Shown here in pieces: positions 24,516-38,200 of a stretch of DNA of 64,000 bases. The notes beneath the pieces were generated by a model that searched no databases, was not told the DNA's origin, and saw only the letters and a list, made by a program, of their open reading frames with translations. Both the position numbers and the translations under genes were made by a program. The stretch covers positions 3,589,817 through 3,653,816 of the forward strand of contig OX393570.1 of NCBI GenBank assembly GCA_947652115.1, in the 5' to 3' direction. Numbering within the stretch: the first letter of the stretch is position 1; each line of letters opens with the position of its first letter. Source of the DNA: Blastomussa wellsi (taxonomy: Eukaryota; Cnidaria; Anthozoa; Scleractinia; Plerogyridae).

Positions 24516-26732
24516 AGTGTAGTCCGTGCAGTAAGTTTAAGCAGTGCAGTCAATATAGTCGCCGTAGTCACTGTAGTCGGTGTAATCTGTGTAGTCGGGG
24601 TAGTCACTGTAGTCAGTGTAATCTGTGTAGTCGGTGTAGTCACTGTAGTCGGCGTAATCTGTGTAGTCGGGGTAGTCACTGTAGTCAGTGTAATCTGTGT
24701 AGTCGGTGTAGTCACTGTAGTCAGTGTAATCTGTGTAGTCGGTGTAGTCACTGTAGTCAGTGTAGTCGGTGTAGTCACTGTAGTCAGTGTAATCTGTGTA
24801 GTCGGTGTAGTCACTGTAGTCGGTGTAATCTGTGTAGTCGGGGTAGTCACTGTAGTCAGTGTAATCTGTGTAGTCGGTGTAGTCACTGTAGCCGGTGTAA
24901 TCTGTGCAGTCGGGGTAGTCACTGTAGTCAGTGTAATCTGTGTAGTCGGTGTAGTCACTGTAGCCGGTGTAATCTGTGCAGTCGGTGTAGTCACTGTAGT
25001 CAGTATAGTCGGTGTAGTCACTGTAGTCAGTGTAATCTGTGTAGTCGGTGTAGTCACTGTAGCCGGTGTAATCTGTGTAGTCGGTGTAGTCACTGTAGTC
25101 AGTGTAATCTGTGTAGTCGGTGTAGTCACTGTAGCCGGTGTAATCTGTGTAGTCGGGGTAGTCACTGTAGTCAGTGTAATCTGTGTAGTCGCTGCAGTCA
25201 CTGTAGTCGGTGTAGTCACTGTAGCCGGTGTAATCTGTGTAGTCGGTGTAGTCACTGTAGCCGGTGTAATCTGTGTAGTCGGTGTAGTCACTGTAGCCGG
25301 TGTAATCTGTGTAGTCGGGGTAGTCACTGTAGTCAGTGTAATCTGTGTAGTCGCTGTAGTCGGTGTAATCTGTGTAGTCGGTGTAGTCACTGTAGCCGGT
25401 GTAATCTGTGTAGTCAGTGTAGTCACTGTAGCCGGTGTAATCTGTGTAGTCGGTGTAGTCACTGTAGTCAGTGTAATCTGTGTAGTCGGTGTAGTCACTG
25501 TAGTCAGTGTAGTCGGTGTAGTCACTGTAGTCAGTGTAATCTGTGTAGTCGGTGTAGTCACTGTAGTCGGTGTAATCTGTGTAGTCGGGGTAGTCACTGT
25601 AGTCAGTGTAATCTGTGTAGTCGGTGTAGTCACTGTAGCCGGTGTAATCTGTGCAGTCGGGGTAGTCACTGTAGTCAGTGTAATCTGTGTAGTCGGTGTA
25701 GTCACTGTAGCCGGTGTAATCTGTGCAGTCGGTGTAGTCACTGTAGTCAGTATAGTCGGTGTAGTCACTGTAGTCAGTGTAATCTGTGTAGTCGGTGTAG
25801 TCACTGTAGCCGGTGTAATCTGTGTAGTCGGTGTAGTCACTGTAGTCAGTGTAATCTGTGTAGTCGGTGTAGTCACTGTAGCCGGTGTAATCTGTGTAGT
25901 CGGGGTAGTCACTGTAGTCAGTGTAATCAGTGTAGTCGCTGCAGTCACTGTAGTCGGTGTAGTCACTGTAGCCGGTGTAATCTGTGTAGTCGGTGTAGTC
26001 ACTGTAGCCGGTGTAATCTGTGTAGTCGGTGTAGTCACTGTAGTCAGTGTAATCTGTGTAGTCGGTGTAGTCACTGTAGCCGGTGTAATCTGTGTAGTCG
26101 GGGTAGTCACTGTAGTCAGTGTAATCTGTGTAGTCGCTGTAGTCGGTGTAATCTGTGTAGTCGGTGTAGTCACTGTAGCCGGTGTAATCTGTGTAGTCGG
26201 TGTAGTCACTGTAGTCGGTGTAGTCACTGTAGTCTGTGTAATCTGCAGTCGGTGTAGTCACTGTAGTCAGTGTAATCTGTGTAGTCGGTGTAGTCACTGT
26301 AGTCAGTGTAATCTGTGTAGTCGGTGTAGTCACTGTAGTCTGTAATCTGTGTAGTCGGTGCAGTCACAGTAGTCACTTGTAGTCTGTGTTGTCGGTGTAG
26401 TCAGTGTAGTCACTGTAGTAAGTGCAGTCACTATAGTCTGTGTAGTCACTGTAGCCGGTGTAATCTGTGTAGTCACTGTAGTCATTGTTGTCAGTGTAGT
26501 GTAGTCGGTGTAGTCACTGTAGTGTGTAATCTGTGTAGTCGGTGCAGTCATTGTAGTCTGTGTTGTCGGGGTAGTCACTGTAGTCAGTGTAGTCACTGTA
26601 GTAAGTGCAGTCACTGTAGTCAGTGTAGTCACTGTAGTAAGTGCAGTCACTATAGTCTGTGTAGTCACTGTAGCCGGTGTAATCTGTGTAGTCATTGTTG
26701 TCAGTGTAGTGTAGTCGGTGTAGTCACTGTAC
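24516..26732. repeat. 2.2 kb minisatellite built from 9-bp units (TGTAGTCNN)
   Basis: The array is made of 9-mers TGTAGTCGG, TGTAGTCAC, TGTAGTCAG and TGTAATCTG, usually in that cyclic order as a 36-bp unit, with omissions and point changes. A larger level is visible: rare variants recur 747 bp (83 x 9) apart, e.g. GCTGCAG at 25191 and 25938, and CAGTATAGTC at 25001 and 25748. The right end (about 26340-26732) is more degenerate. Because the period is a multiple of three, stop-free frames of about 570 and 600 codons on the minus strand (Thr-rich TTVTTPTTQI; Asp/Tyr-rich TDYSDYTDY) arise automatically and are not taken as genes. Confidence 0.95.
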
Positions 26733-29221
26733 CCGTAAACCGACACGAAAAATTGGCTTAAGCCACCAAACCGCTGCAGCATAATAGATCCCCAACATTC
26801 AAAGCAGTCACCTTATTGTGTAACGGTCAATTATTTTCCAGTTAAAAGAATGCCTCAAAATGAAACACAGGCAAGTAGAGTTGAATAGAGCTGCCTCGAA
26901 GAATTGATCAACCAAAAACGTTTTGGCAACGTTGAGCCGGAGCGAAATTCGCTCTTTGTTAAATTTGATAATAATGAATTTATCGTTACCTAGCAACCTA
27001 GCTCCACCAAGAAGCGGCAAGTTGAGAACACTACTTTTAACACTTTTCGTGAGGTATTACCCCCAACTTAACGTATTGTTTTTCCTTTTGGGGTAAACTC
27101 TAGACGAGGCAACTGCCTCGTCTTACCTCTTGCTAGCTAATGCCCTGAAATGTGGTCGATTCGTTTTATCAGAAACCATAACCCTTATAGGTCTTCGGTT
27201 TTATACAATAAAATGGAAAATCAGTGCGACGTAACTTTTCACAACTCACCAGATTAAAGTCAGGACAATTTCTCAATTTTTTCGAAATTTTTGTGTTCAG
27301 CAACACTGCCATCAACCATAGCTCTCAACCAATGACTGCAAGAATTCTATCAGTTGTTTGAGTAAATGGAGCCTCTTAAACTGCTAAAAGCAACCAGTTT
27401 TTTTACATGTTCTATGCCAAAGAAAATACCATCCGAAACGAGTAGATGCGAGACTCACAAGCGAACCTGACACATGACCAGTACAAATGTGTTTGACGAG
27501 TGTCGTGTTTAATTTTAAGAATACAATATTTACATAAATACAGTTCTGTGCGAAAAATTTAAAATGTTTTTTCTGTTTACAACCTGATGGCAAACCAAAA
27601 TATGCAAAATTTTAACCCTGATGAGGAATGCTTTTCAAACAATTAATTATTAATGAATATTTATTTATTGAATAATTCATTCATCAGGTAAATAAGCAAG
27701 ACAATAGCATGATATGAAGCAAGATAGATTAATAGACGACAGATTGAAGCTGTTGTCTGAACTCCCCCGCACCAGGCAAGTTATAGTTATTTAGCAAATG
27801 TAGCTTTAACCACAGCCAATAAAATACTCTTGACAAATGCTGTAATTGTTGCCTGATCAACATCAAATGTATGCTAACCCGTTACAAGGTAGTTCCCGAT
27901 AAACCCATAAAACAATAGACACTTTGCATAAATGGTGTCGGGCTTTTATGTAACAATACTTACATGTATACATCCTAAGCCTCACATTTGTATATAAACA
28001 CCCACACAAGGCTAAGGATGTACAAAGTCTTGATATTAAAATTTGGATGCCATTTATGTGAAGTGTCTATGTAACTAATTTTAACCCTTGAATATCAAGC
28101 ATATCACTGATTTTCTTTTTACAATATAGGAAATGTATTTTTGCAATATAGGAGATGTATTTTTGCAGATATTGTGAAAATATTGGTAAATACACAAATA
28201 ATTTGGAACGTGGTTTCACTTTGCGAGTATATCACAGTTTTTCCTCAGAATTCAGTCACCATGTCTTAGTGATCCCAGCAACAATTTTATTTTGACGTCA
28301 CTTCTGGCTTAATTTTTGCCACCAAGAAATCGCTGGTACCGTGCATTGGACGTTTTAATTTAAATAGTGCTGTAAAAAATTTTATTATTGTGACATAAAC
28401 AGTATTAGCAATGATCTGAATGGAGTAATATGATCAGATAAGGCTGTAGAGTACCAACAGGTTGAGTACTCACCCAAAAGAGTTATACAGAAAGTGTTGA
28501 GACGGTTTTCAAACCCACACTGATAGAATGGATGGAAAAGGAAGCTATATTCTGCAACCGATCTAAAGGACACAAGAAAATTCATAGCAAGATTTTTTGG
28601 CATACGAGATATTACGTGCACACTATTATTATTTGATTGCCATATTTAGTTCAAAATTATTACCTATTTGCAATGATGTGAATTTTCATGTTGGTACCCA
28701 TGTTTTTAAAGGTCCAAATTAATAAATAACAGCTTAACCAAAGGTCATTTTATATTTCCCTCATTTGAGGTGGTTCACAAAGTTCCTCTATTTCACTGAC
28801 CTGATTGAGCATACCAAATGATAAACTTGTGAGGTTACAAGTAACAACCTATTATTTAAATTGATTAAATCAAAATTTAATTATGTACTGTACTGTTTGG
28901 CCATTTTGGTAGAGCCATTATCTGGCTTTTAAAATTTGACCAGTCTTTCCAAGAAATTATTGAACCGTACAAACAAGATTTTAATAATGCAGAGTTCAAT
29001 GCACTGTGTTCAAAATAAGTGTCTCACCTGTTATATTGTCGCATTAAATTCTGAATTTCCTAATTGGCCAGTCTTTCTATTAAAACCATACATTTACCTG
29101 TTGCAGAAGATTGGGTGCTTAAGCTTAAGAATTATTGTCAGAGAAATTAAACCTTTAACCCACGTTAAATAGCCTTCCGTTCATTATATTTTAACCCCAT
29201 ATGCCCTTAATTAACTTTGCT
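26733..29221. other. Region between minisatellite and the IP6K 3' end
   Basis: No gene recognised. It contains a fragment near 27102-27152 (GACGAGGCAACTGCCTCGTC then CTCTTGCTAGCTA) that is shared with the element ending at 61253, and the foldback element at 27915-28070. Confidence 0.45.
27915..28070. mobile_element. Foldback MITE, TIR ATAGACACTTYRCATAAATGG
   Basis: The ends read ATAGACACTTTGCATAAATG on the left and, reversed, ATAGACACTTCACATAAATG on the right; an inner pair CATCCTAAGCC / GGCTAAGGATG extends the hairpin. 156 bp, non-coding. Related in its terminal pattern to 20256-20440. Confidence 0.7.
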
Positions 29222-32200
29222 TTAATCTGAACCAATACTGATATCTTCTAATTCACCAGGAGATTTGTGGTATTTCTCTTGTATTTCTTCTAGAAGTCTG
29301 ATCAAGTTCTTCAAGCCAAACAAATAGCCTGTGTCAGGCCCTGTACGAGCACGATCCCCAGAGAAACCACTGTGAGTTGTATGCGCAAAGTCAATCATTC
29401 GCACATCCACTTTGCAGCGATGGCTGGGACATTGACCATGCTTATTCAAATGACTTGAGCTGCTATTGCGACAAAGTTGTTCCTGCTTGCTTCGTCCATT
29501 CTCTTGATCTTTGGCAGAACAGCAACAGCTGCTTGACACTTCCTCGCTATTGTCAACATGTCCTTCATACATTAAGAGCAAGGAGCTTGAGTAAAATCGA
29601 AATGAGTGTTGCTTCTCAATCACTTTGTGAAGCTTTCGGAGCTTGTAAAGCAAAGGTTCTATTAACTCTGTTCTGAACTGTTGTCCATTATGAAGGAAAG
29701 TAATCAGCTCTTCCTTAAAACCTTCCTCACACAATTTCAGTCCATAGTATTTGTTTCGACACATAAACTTTCCAGAATTCTGCTTATACACCTGCATTTA
29801 CAAAAACAATGGTGCTGGTGAGTATACCAAATAAAACAAACACAACAGATCCATTAAGTGACAATACTTAACTCCTGTCGAGGAAAGTGGACTCACAAAT
29901 GAAACTATGCACCATCTTCATGTACACAGTACCTTACAACAAAATGATTGTGAAGGTCATGAACCCCAGGCTCATTTTGTAGGTGCTTATGCTGCAACAG
30001 ACTGGTCAACAAAGATATCCTTGTTTTCAATTGTCTTAACTGCAGCTCCCATGTATACACAAGTACATGACTGTATGATTCTTGGGTAGATAGGCTGGCA
30101 AAGTCTACACCGAGCTTTGTGGCCCACCATCAAACATGGTGCTTATCCTGGTTTCCTAAATGCGTAGCTTGAAGCGACAATGCACGGACCATTAGGCCAC
30201 AGTGCCTCCCACAATCGTAATATAATCTTTGCAAAAATATTGTACACCTAACGGTTTCACAGTTCAGTGGCTGTGCTTCCACTTGTATTTTTCAAAAGTC
30301 ACAAGCAAGTTGTTCTGGTATGACATTTTTTTATAGGCTGTATTTTCAGCTGTTTAAATCGCTACATACATGTACTGCACCCAATATCCAACTAACCACT
30401 GAGGTTGAAGTCATTTTCCTTACCTGCATACCACACGCTCTAATTCCAAGTGTTTTTGATGTAGATCTTTCAACTTTAGCAATAAGTCTGTCCCTTTTTT
30501 CACCAGTTGCATCATCTCCATGTTGTCTTGTTCCCATTTTTAAGTCCAGAATACAAGGATTAGAAAATTGGTAGGCTACATTCTCCAACACAATAAATTC
30601 TACTCAAAGTTAAGGTTTCAAAACAAGATGATATTTGTCAATTGACATTAGTTTATACTAACATTCTGGATAGCATTCTTGGCTTTCCAAACATGGAATA
30701 CCCCTGGTTATTCACCTCCGAACAACTCACAGGCCTCACAAAACCTCACATAAATAATTGAGTTGAATAAATGAGATGAAATAATCATTTTCGACCTATA
30801 TTACTGCACTGTTTTAGTATATGCTAATTACAAACAACTATTTAACTCAGTGTCGGATATTTAAATACTCGGTGGATATTTAAATACTCTGTGAATAGTT
30901 GTTAAAAATCAAATAAATTTAACAGCCCTAATCAAAGATAACTCAATTGAAGCATGCATTGTGCATCAGCTGCTTAAATTAAGTTGATTTCTAGTCTGCA
31001 CTGCAGTCTCTGGATTTGCTTGAAACCATTTTTGTTTTTACAATGATACGCTAAACATCAGTGATAGCGTACACATGACATTTTGAGTCTGCCATAAACG
31101 CTGGTTTTCACTAGCGCAGAAGCAAAGGCGAAGTGACATAGGCACAAGCGTAACAAGACCAAAAACACTTATTTTGCTGCCCTCAGTAGGAATCACCACG
31201 ACATAAGGTGACATAAGTGCCATAAGCACAAGAAGAATGGACAGACACCGTCTGTTCTTCTCAAGGACAACATAAGAGAAACATGTGTTGTTCTTATGTT
31301 CGTGCTTACATGTATGTTAATGCTTATTTAGCTCTTGTTCTCACTAGTGTTAAGATTACATGTATGTCGTTATGCATATGCTTATGTGCTAGTGAAAACC
31401 AGCCTTTACACGTCATTTCATTCAGGAGTACTCGATGAGCTGAAACATCAGTTTGCAATATATTTACTGCCAAGGAACTTCACTCTTTATTACTGTTTTG
31501 CAAGGACATCGGATGTTAATAATGAAGAAAAAAGTTAGTTTGTTCTGTAATTTTCATTCTCGCCAGTAAATATCCATTTCTGTGAGACTCACAACTGGTA
31601 CAGACTGGAAATCGTCTTTAATATTCTAAATTTCAGCTTGATATGAGATCTGCAGATGTCAGGTTCATCAGTTGTGATACACCATACTGGGAGAACATCT
31701 TGACACAGAGAGTCCAGTGGCAGTGAGGTCCATACAGAAAAGATAACACTCACAGGACTTGCAAGTCAAGCCCAGTTGATAAGAGATTTCTTACATAACT
31801 ACATACACGGCTAATTGCCTGATATAAGTTACTGCCACTCCTAGCTGTCGTAGTCATGTAATAATGTTAAATATCACACCAGTCCTACATGTATGAAACA
31901 AAGGTGATATTATTTGTTTCCAGGAGTTGAACCGAGTTTAACCCATTGACGTCAGTACCAGCAGTAACTGGCTGTGCAAAAACCACCCCCACAATACAGT
32001 CATTCAACATGTCTAGTTGAAATAAAAGTTTACTTCAGAAACTAATTATTTTTGCTGAATCTACTGCACATATGGTTTATTTTTTTCACTCGCACCTCTG
32101 CATTGAATGCTGCAAAAGATCCAGGTATTTGGGGGAGGGTGCGCACTTAAAACCTTCAGGCGTCAATGGTTTAAAAGGCTCAAGCTGGGTCACACTATTC

Positions 32201-35200
32201 AACAGTCAGAATCAAGATGTGATAAAACCATGCACATACAATCATGAAACTGTTGTAAAAGGATACTATGTGTTTTAGAAGAGGAACCCAATGCTCTCAT
32301 TTTGCTTAACTCTTCCTTGTGACAGTGCAAACTCCAAGGGTTCGCACCCGCACTCCCTAAGAAGGCAATGACAAACTCCTGATTAGTCATTTATTTCAAC
32401 CTTTTCAAAGTGCACGCCAATTGCCCGCCAAAATATTTCAATGTTGTGACTCAGTTTTATCCTTGATTTAAGCATCATTTTCCTATGTTTCAAACTTATT
32501 ATTAAACATTATCAAACCTCAAAACAAAGGAAAATAGAATTCAAACAACAATAAAACTAAACCGTGTGCTATATTGGAGGGTGAATTGTACTATTCACCT
32601 TTTCTGGTACTGTTACCATTTCCGGTACTGTTTGGAGTCAGGGAAAGTAAGCAAACGAGTCTAAAAACAACAGTCACCTGAAGAGAGATTTTTGAGCCAC
32701 TACAAGGTCCAATCCCTCAACCTTTTATATACCATTTTTGACAGAAATTATATACCGTAGTTTTTCTGTTATAAGGCACACTCGGCTATAAGACGCATCC
32801 CCAACTTGGCAAAGTAATTATGCCACATTCCCAAACTGAAAATTATGTGAAAGTACTTAGTTATAAGACGCACCTAGAATCCAGAGTTCGAATAGACTTG
32901 TGTGTTGATGAATTAAAGGGTCATGTGCAATTGTCTTTGCACAAACACGTGAACTTCATTTTTTAACCACAAACAAAAGTGGAAAAATCACACATTTAAT
33001 GATATATGAGAATGGGTCCGCCAATTCAGTGAGTTACGAATCGTGAGTTATCAACGTGAGTTAATGTTCACATGAGTTACCAATAAACATAACATGCATA
33101 CACCTCAATACAGACACCAATACAGTTCGAGCTGCTGCCACCGAACCTTGCAGTTTACCAGGATGTGGCACCAATAAGCAGAGTTTCAAAGTTGCGGTGA
33201 AAGTGTCAAAGCTGACAGCAAGAAAATTTCGCCAAAGGTCATATTAAAGGCATTCGATAGCTGAACATCAACATGCCACTAAGTCTCAGTCACAAAGAAG
33301 GGCTGGATGGATGAAGAAGGTAAGCATTATTTCCACATCATAAATTCTTCGTGGGATCTTTTTGATACGTGAAGTAGACAAATAATTTCTCGGAAACGAG
33401 GTTCAAATTTTATTGTTGACGTATCGGATTACTGAGCATGTGCTCGTTAGCAAATTTTAGTTGTACAGTCGATCGTTGCTCTATACATTGCAGCCCTTCA
33501 AGTGGAGTTAATTCATCACAATCTTTGTTACACTATAGACCAGAAGGCTCTTCTCGTGTGGAATTCCTTCAGTGGACATTTGACGGACACTGTGACGAGG
33601 CGAAATGAGTTCGACACGGATAGCGAGCAGGAAGACCAGCGGCCATCTTTGTTCAAGATAAATGGTACTTTTCGGAACCACTTCAACGGCTCTTTTCAGA
33701 GCCACCCCGGTTCTTTTTCAGAACCATCAAATCTAACCAACGTGAAGTGTCTCTTATTTGTCTCGTTTTAATTGTAATTCAGATAAAATTGTGATCTTTG
33801 GATTTTGTTTCGTGAAAATATTTGGCTATAAGACGCACCCCAATTTCAGGAATAACTTGCAACAGAAAAACAATTTTTTTTGTGAAAAAACCATGCGCCT
33901 TATACCCGGAAAACTATGGTATGTTTTTTCTATGCCCTTGGATCGAATAATCCCTGAAAATAAAAGGCCTTTAAAATACCTAACTGAAAGTTTTCCCTTC
34001 CCTTGCAAGTCTATTAAAAAATAAGATCCTGTTACATAAAAGGTACCCCTTTTTTGGCCCTGTATAGTCCACCACGGGTAGTAGCCCCCTCCACTAGGAT
34101 ATGAGCATAAAGAAGATTCCCTGGCTCCTCAAACAGTTCCATAAATGTTTTACTGCACTGTGGCAGCCTTTTTGAAGTGTACCGCAGAAGGTGACTGTAC
34201 CATGTCTTCAATATTATTGTAATCAAAGCAATATTACAGCGCGACGCGCTTAAGTGTGGCCACCCAACAAACTTTTTTGACAAGTTAGCCAATCAGAAAG
34301 AATGAATTTGTTTGAGTAGTCCCGCCTCCTTGTTGAAAGCGCGACAGGTTTCATGACAACACCTTTGAACATTGCAAGAAGGCAGGACAACTCAAACAAA
34401 TTCGCTCTCTCTCTCTCTGGCTAACTTGTCAAAAAAGTTTGTTGGGTGGCCACACTTAGGCGTGTCGCGCTGTAACAGTATCAGTTAGCACACAGCCAGT
34501 ACCATAGATGCTGTTCCTTCTGGCATAAGAGCATGTGTAGTTCCCAATGTCAGGCCACCCTTGGGAGGCATGATCTAAAGAAGCAAAGCAAATGGTTGGT
34601 TCTACGACCAACAACCCTCCACCGTGGCCCATATTACAAGTGATTCATATCTGCTTCATAAGGAAGCAAATACATTTGAGATATGCAAGGTTGGCTTGAA
34701 GAACAATGAATTTTAGACCAACAATGGTGGATATGCGTTTCGTTTTAAGTGAAGAAAACTGTGCTGATTTTTACTGATTCAAACAGATTGACTGGATAAA
34801 TGGATTGCTGTCCAGAACATTGCCAAACACAAGCTACCAAACAACAACTGAAATATATTAATCACTTTCCTTCTTTTGACTTCTATTTGCAATACATCTT
34901 TGATTTGTTAAAGAAGAATTCCTGTCAGGAGTTAAATCCTCTCTCCTAAAATTATCCCAAGATTCAATATCAGCCTTCCTCGCACATCCCAAATGAAAAC
35001 AATCTGCGACCAAAAAGAAACATTGAAATGCTAAAGCAGTCTCTATAAGTGGAAGTACAGTAGAACTCTGTCTTTGAACCACTTTGTTGTTATTCTGACC
35101 TCATACCATGACCAGATTATGGCAACCCATTGTAGATGTACATGGTCAGATTAACAGAGTTCCATTGTAGCATATACCAAGAAAGTCCTACAAACCTGCA

Positions 35201-38200
35201 GAATGTTCTGGCATATCCCCAGCATCAAATAACCCATCCTTCCTACCGCTCACTAACTCTAGCTTCCCACTCCGAAGTCGTACCCTAACAGAAACAAAAG
35301 TATTCTTTGGTCAGCCACTTTTCACTTCCTTTAATGTACACTTAAAGAAAATTCTCAACCAAGACTAACTTAGTTTCCTTGATACATTTCTTTCTTTTTG
35401 TTTTGACCCCAGCAGCTTTGACAATCACCAGCCAAAATTTCTCACTTGTTGTTTGCAGAAGAAATCTCAAACTTAGATTCCTTTTGCACTTGGAATTATT
35501 ATTATTATTGTTGGACAAAAGGTTTCACATCCAACCTGTTTGTATATTAAGTAAATCTTTGCTTCTTTTCTGTCTTGTGTTCACTAAGTTCAAAAAGTGG
35601 TGTACAGTCATCCTTTAATGTCTCTGACACCAGCGTCATGACAACTTGTGATTGGTGTTGCTGCAAGTGTTGGTGCACCTTCTCAAGATTATGCAAGCAG
35701 GAGCCAAAATTAACTTTTTGGCCTTGGCACTAGCTGGAGACTTTATATAATAAAAAGTTTTGGTCGCCAGCAAGCAATTTGTGGTCGCCCGAATTGTCTT
35801 CCTTCTGATGGCAGAACACGTTACAATCATAGATTAATAGGGAAAACCGGCTTTCAATTATATTTCAGAATTGGCAGCATGATAAAAAGTCAGTTGTTGG
35901 CAAGGGGATCTAAATTTTATGTCAGTGTAATTGCCACTAAAATACCTGTGTGGTCCTTTTTCTACTGTTTCCACTAAGCCAATGCGTCGTGACCTCCGTT
36001 GCGGTGACCCTACTAACTCCTCCCCACTACTGTCACTATCTGAACTAGAGTTACAACTGTATTTAGACGAGCCATCTTTATTTTGACACTCTAAAGCCAG
36101 CTTGTCTGGATGAGCAGTCAGATGAATGTAGCCATCCTCGTCTTCTTTACAGCTCACATAAACAACCCCTACAAGCAAAAAAACAGCCATTTACAATTAC
36201 TGAATTTTCTTGATCAAATGCAGGTCTCAAAGATGGAGTTGAAAATAAATCCCAGAAGCATTTATTGCAGGTATAACCAGGGCTTTCAATTAGGCACCCA
36301 TTGGAGCTCTGGCAGGTATTTTGTGGTGAACCAGTGGCTAAAATTTGTGTAGTTGCTCTTGGGGGGGATTTCCTACATTGCTCTCTGGCAGGTGCTGCAC
36401 AAGGGCTACTTAAAATCTTATTGGAAGCCCTCATCTGATAATAAGCTGTAGGTATAATGGAAAATATACATCAGTCAAAAATAATGAATAAAAGCCATTG
36501 CTTCATAAACTCATGCACCCTGCAACCACTGCAAGCAGGCCATCATTTTTCCATCGAGCATGCGCGACTCACGTCAGGCCACATGTGATGTACAGTCTGT
36601 AGCATTGTTTGTTTGTCAAATTTGAAAGTTTGATCTTGCAACAGCGATCACAAATTCAAAGTGTTCTGTCGATAAATACATTTCTTTCCATGGCCATAAC
36701 TATTTACATAATTTTAACAGGAGTAGAAGAAAACATTGTGCATTTAAGTTGTTGAAAGTGGCTTTGCTTTTCTTCACCATCAGAATAAAACATCACAAAA
36801 GCAGTGAGCTGTGAACATTGGTGTGACTTTTGTCTGGCTGTCTCGGCTTTGTATGAAATTGATTTTATGCCATTCAATTTCACCCACTTGACAAATGCAG
36901 AAAGCTTGAAATTGAAGTATCACAAAAAATTTTCAAAATGTCAAGACATTTTGAAAATTTTTTGTGATACTTCAATTTCAAGCTTTCTGCATTTGCTTCA
37001 TAAAAATGTCAAGTTTGACCAAACTTGTGCAACCATATTGTTTATCACAAAAACACTTCTGTGATCGCTCTTGTAAAATGCAGCCTGGCATTGCTTCAAA
37101 CTAGTTTCAAACTTTGATTTTCAAAATCACACAACTCATCCCATTGATCATTACACAGCAGGCTCGCTCAAACTCAGGAGCTATGCAGCTAAGCACATGC
37201 ACCCGAGTGAAAACAAGTTTCTAAACTGGTTTTACCAGTCCACAGTTAATTTGGGCAAAGAATCAGGGGACTGTACGCAGTGGTTACTATCTCAGCATAG
37301 CGTAGAGCTCAAGTATTCAGCAAACCCCAGTTGTTCAAAAACTAGATCATGCTATCCCTGGATAAATCACAATCCAAAGAAAGGGTAACACAGTTTATTT
37401 TTATCAAAACGTACCCATTCAGCATTCAGTATTCATCTTCCCCCTGCCCTCCCCCTAGAAGAAAGGGGCCCAGGAGTAGAGGTAAATGCCAGGAAAATTA
37501 ACCAAGAAAAAAACAGTACAGTTATACAACCAAATAGGCTTATACACACAAAAACTGGCTGTAATCACAACTGAGGTTTTTTTTTTACTGATAGTCAAGG
37601 AGGCTACAGCAGGAATACACTTTCAAACCAAAACAAACTAAACAGGATGTACATACAAGGTAAATTCAATCAGGGTTTTCAAGTACTGCTTAACTGACTC
37701 AACACACATTAAATTTTTAGAAGTTTTTCGGAAATCCTGTAATGCAAACTGACCACAAAATTGATATCATGTTCAGCTCTGGCAGGGGAGATACTATTTT
37801 TATTATTTAAAAGAAACCTGAAACCCAATGTTTTCCCACTTTCAACCAAATTCATGTAGACATCCAGCAATGAAGAATACAAATAATTAATCTGAAAATT
37901 GCAGAAACTTTGTGGGAATATTGACAAAAATATCAGCTGCATAGAAACTTTAATTTGATCACAAGACCTCATACATGTATAAAGTGATCTTTGTTGCAAT
38001 ATTGTATGAAATGCTGCGAAATCATCACTGAAACATATAAAAATACACATTTTGACAACGATAGTATCTCGACAAGATCGCAGAAAATTATGCCAAATCA
38101 ACCCAGAAAATTGTATTGCAGTTCAAGTTATGGTAGATTGCAAAAACGATGCACAATAATATTGTCATTGGCTTGATGGCTGACTACGTCGACATCAGCT

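Larger units (their letters stand above)
32357..34895. other. IP6K intron 4, transposon-rich
   Basis: 2.5 kb intron carrying a pogo-like transposon relic (32755-33919) and a Tc1-like MITE (34237-34472). Confidence 0.6.

Noticed and set aside
24503..26333. Long minus-strand ORFs of 574 and 598 codons
   Set aside because: They are produced by a 9-bp tandem repeat without stops; no start context, signal peptide or flanking unique coding sequence is present.
24516..26732. CRISPR-like repeat array
   Set aside because: The units are contiguous with no unique spacers and the host is clearly eukaryotic.
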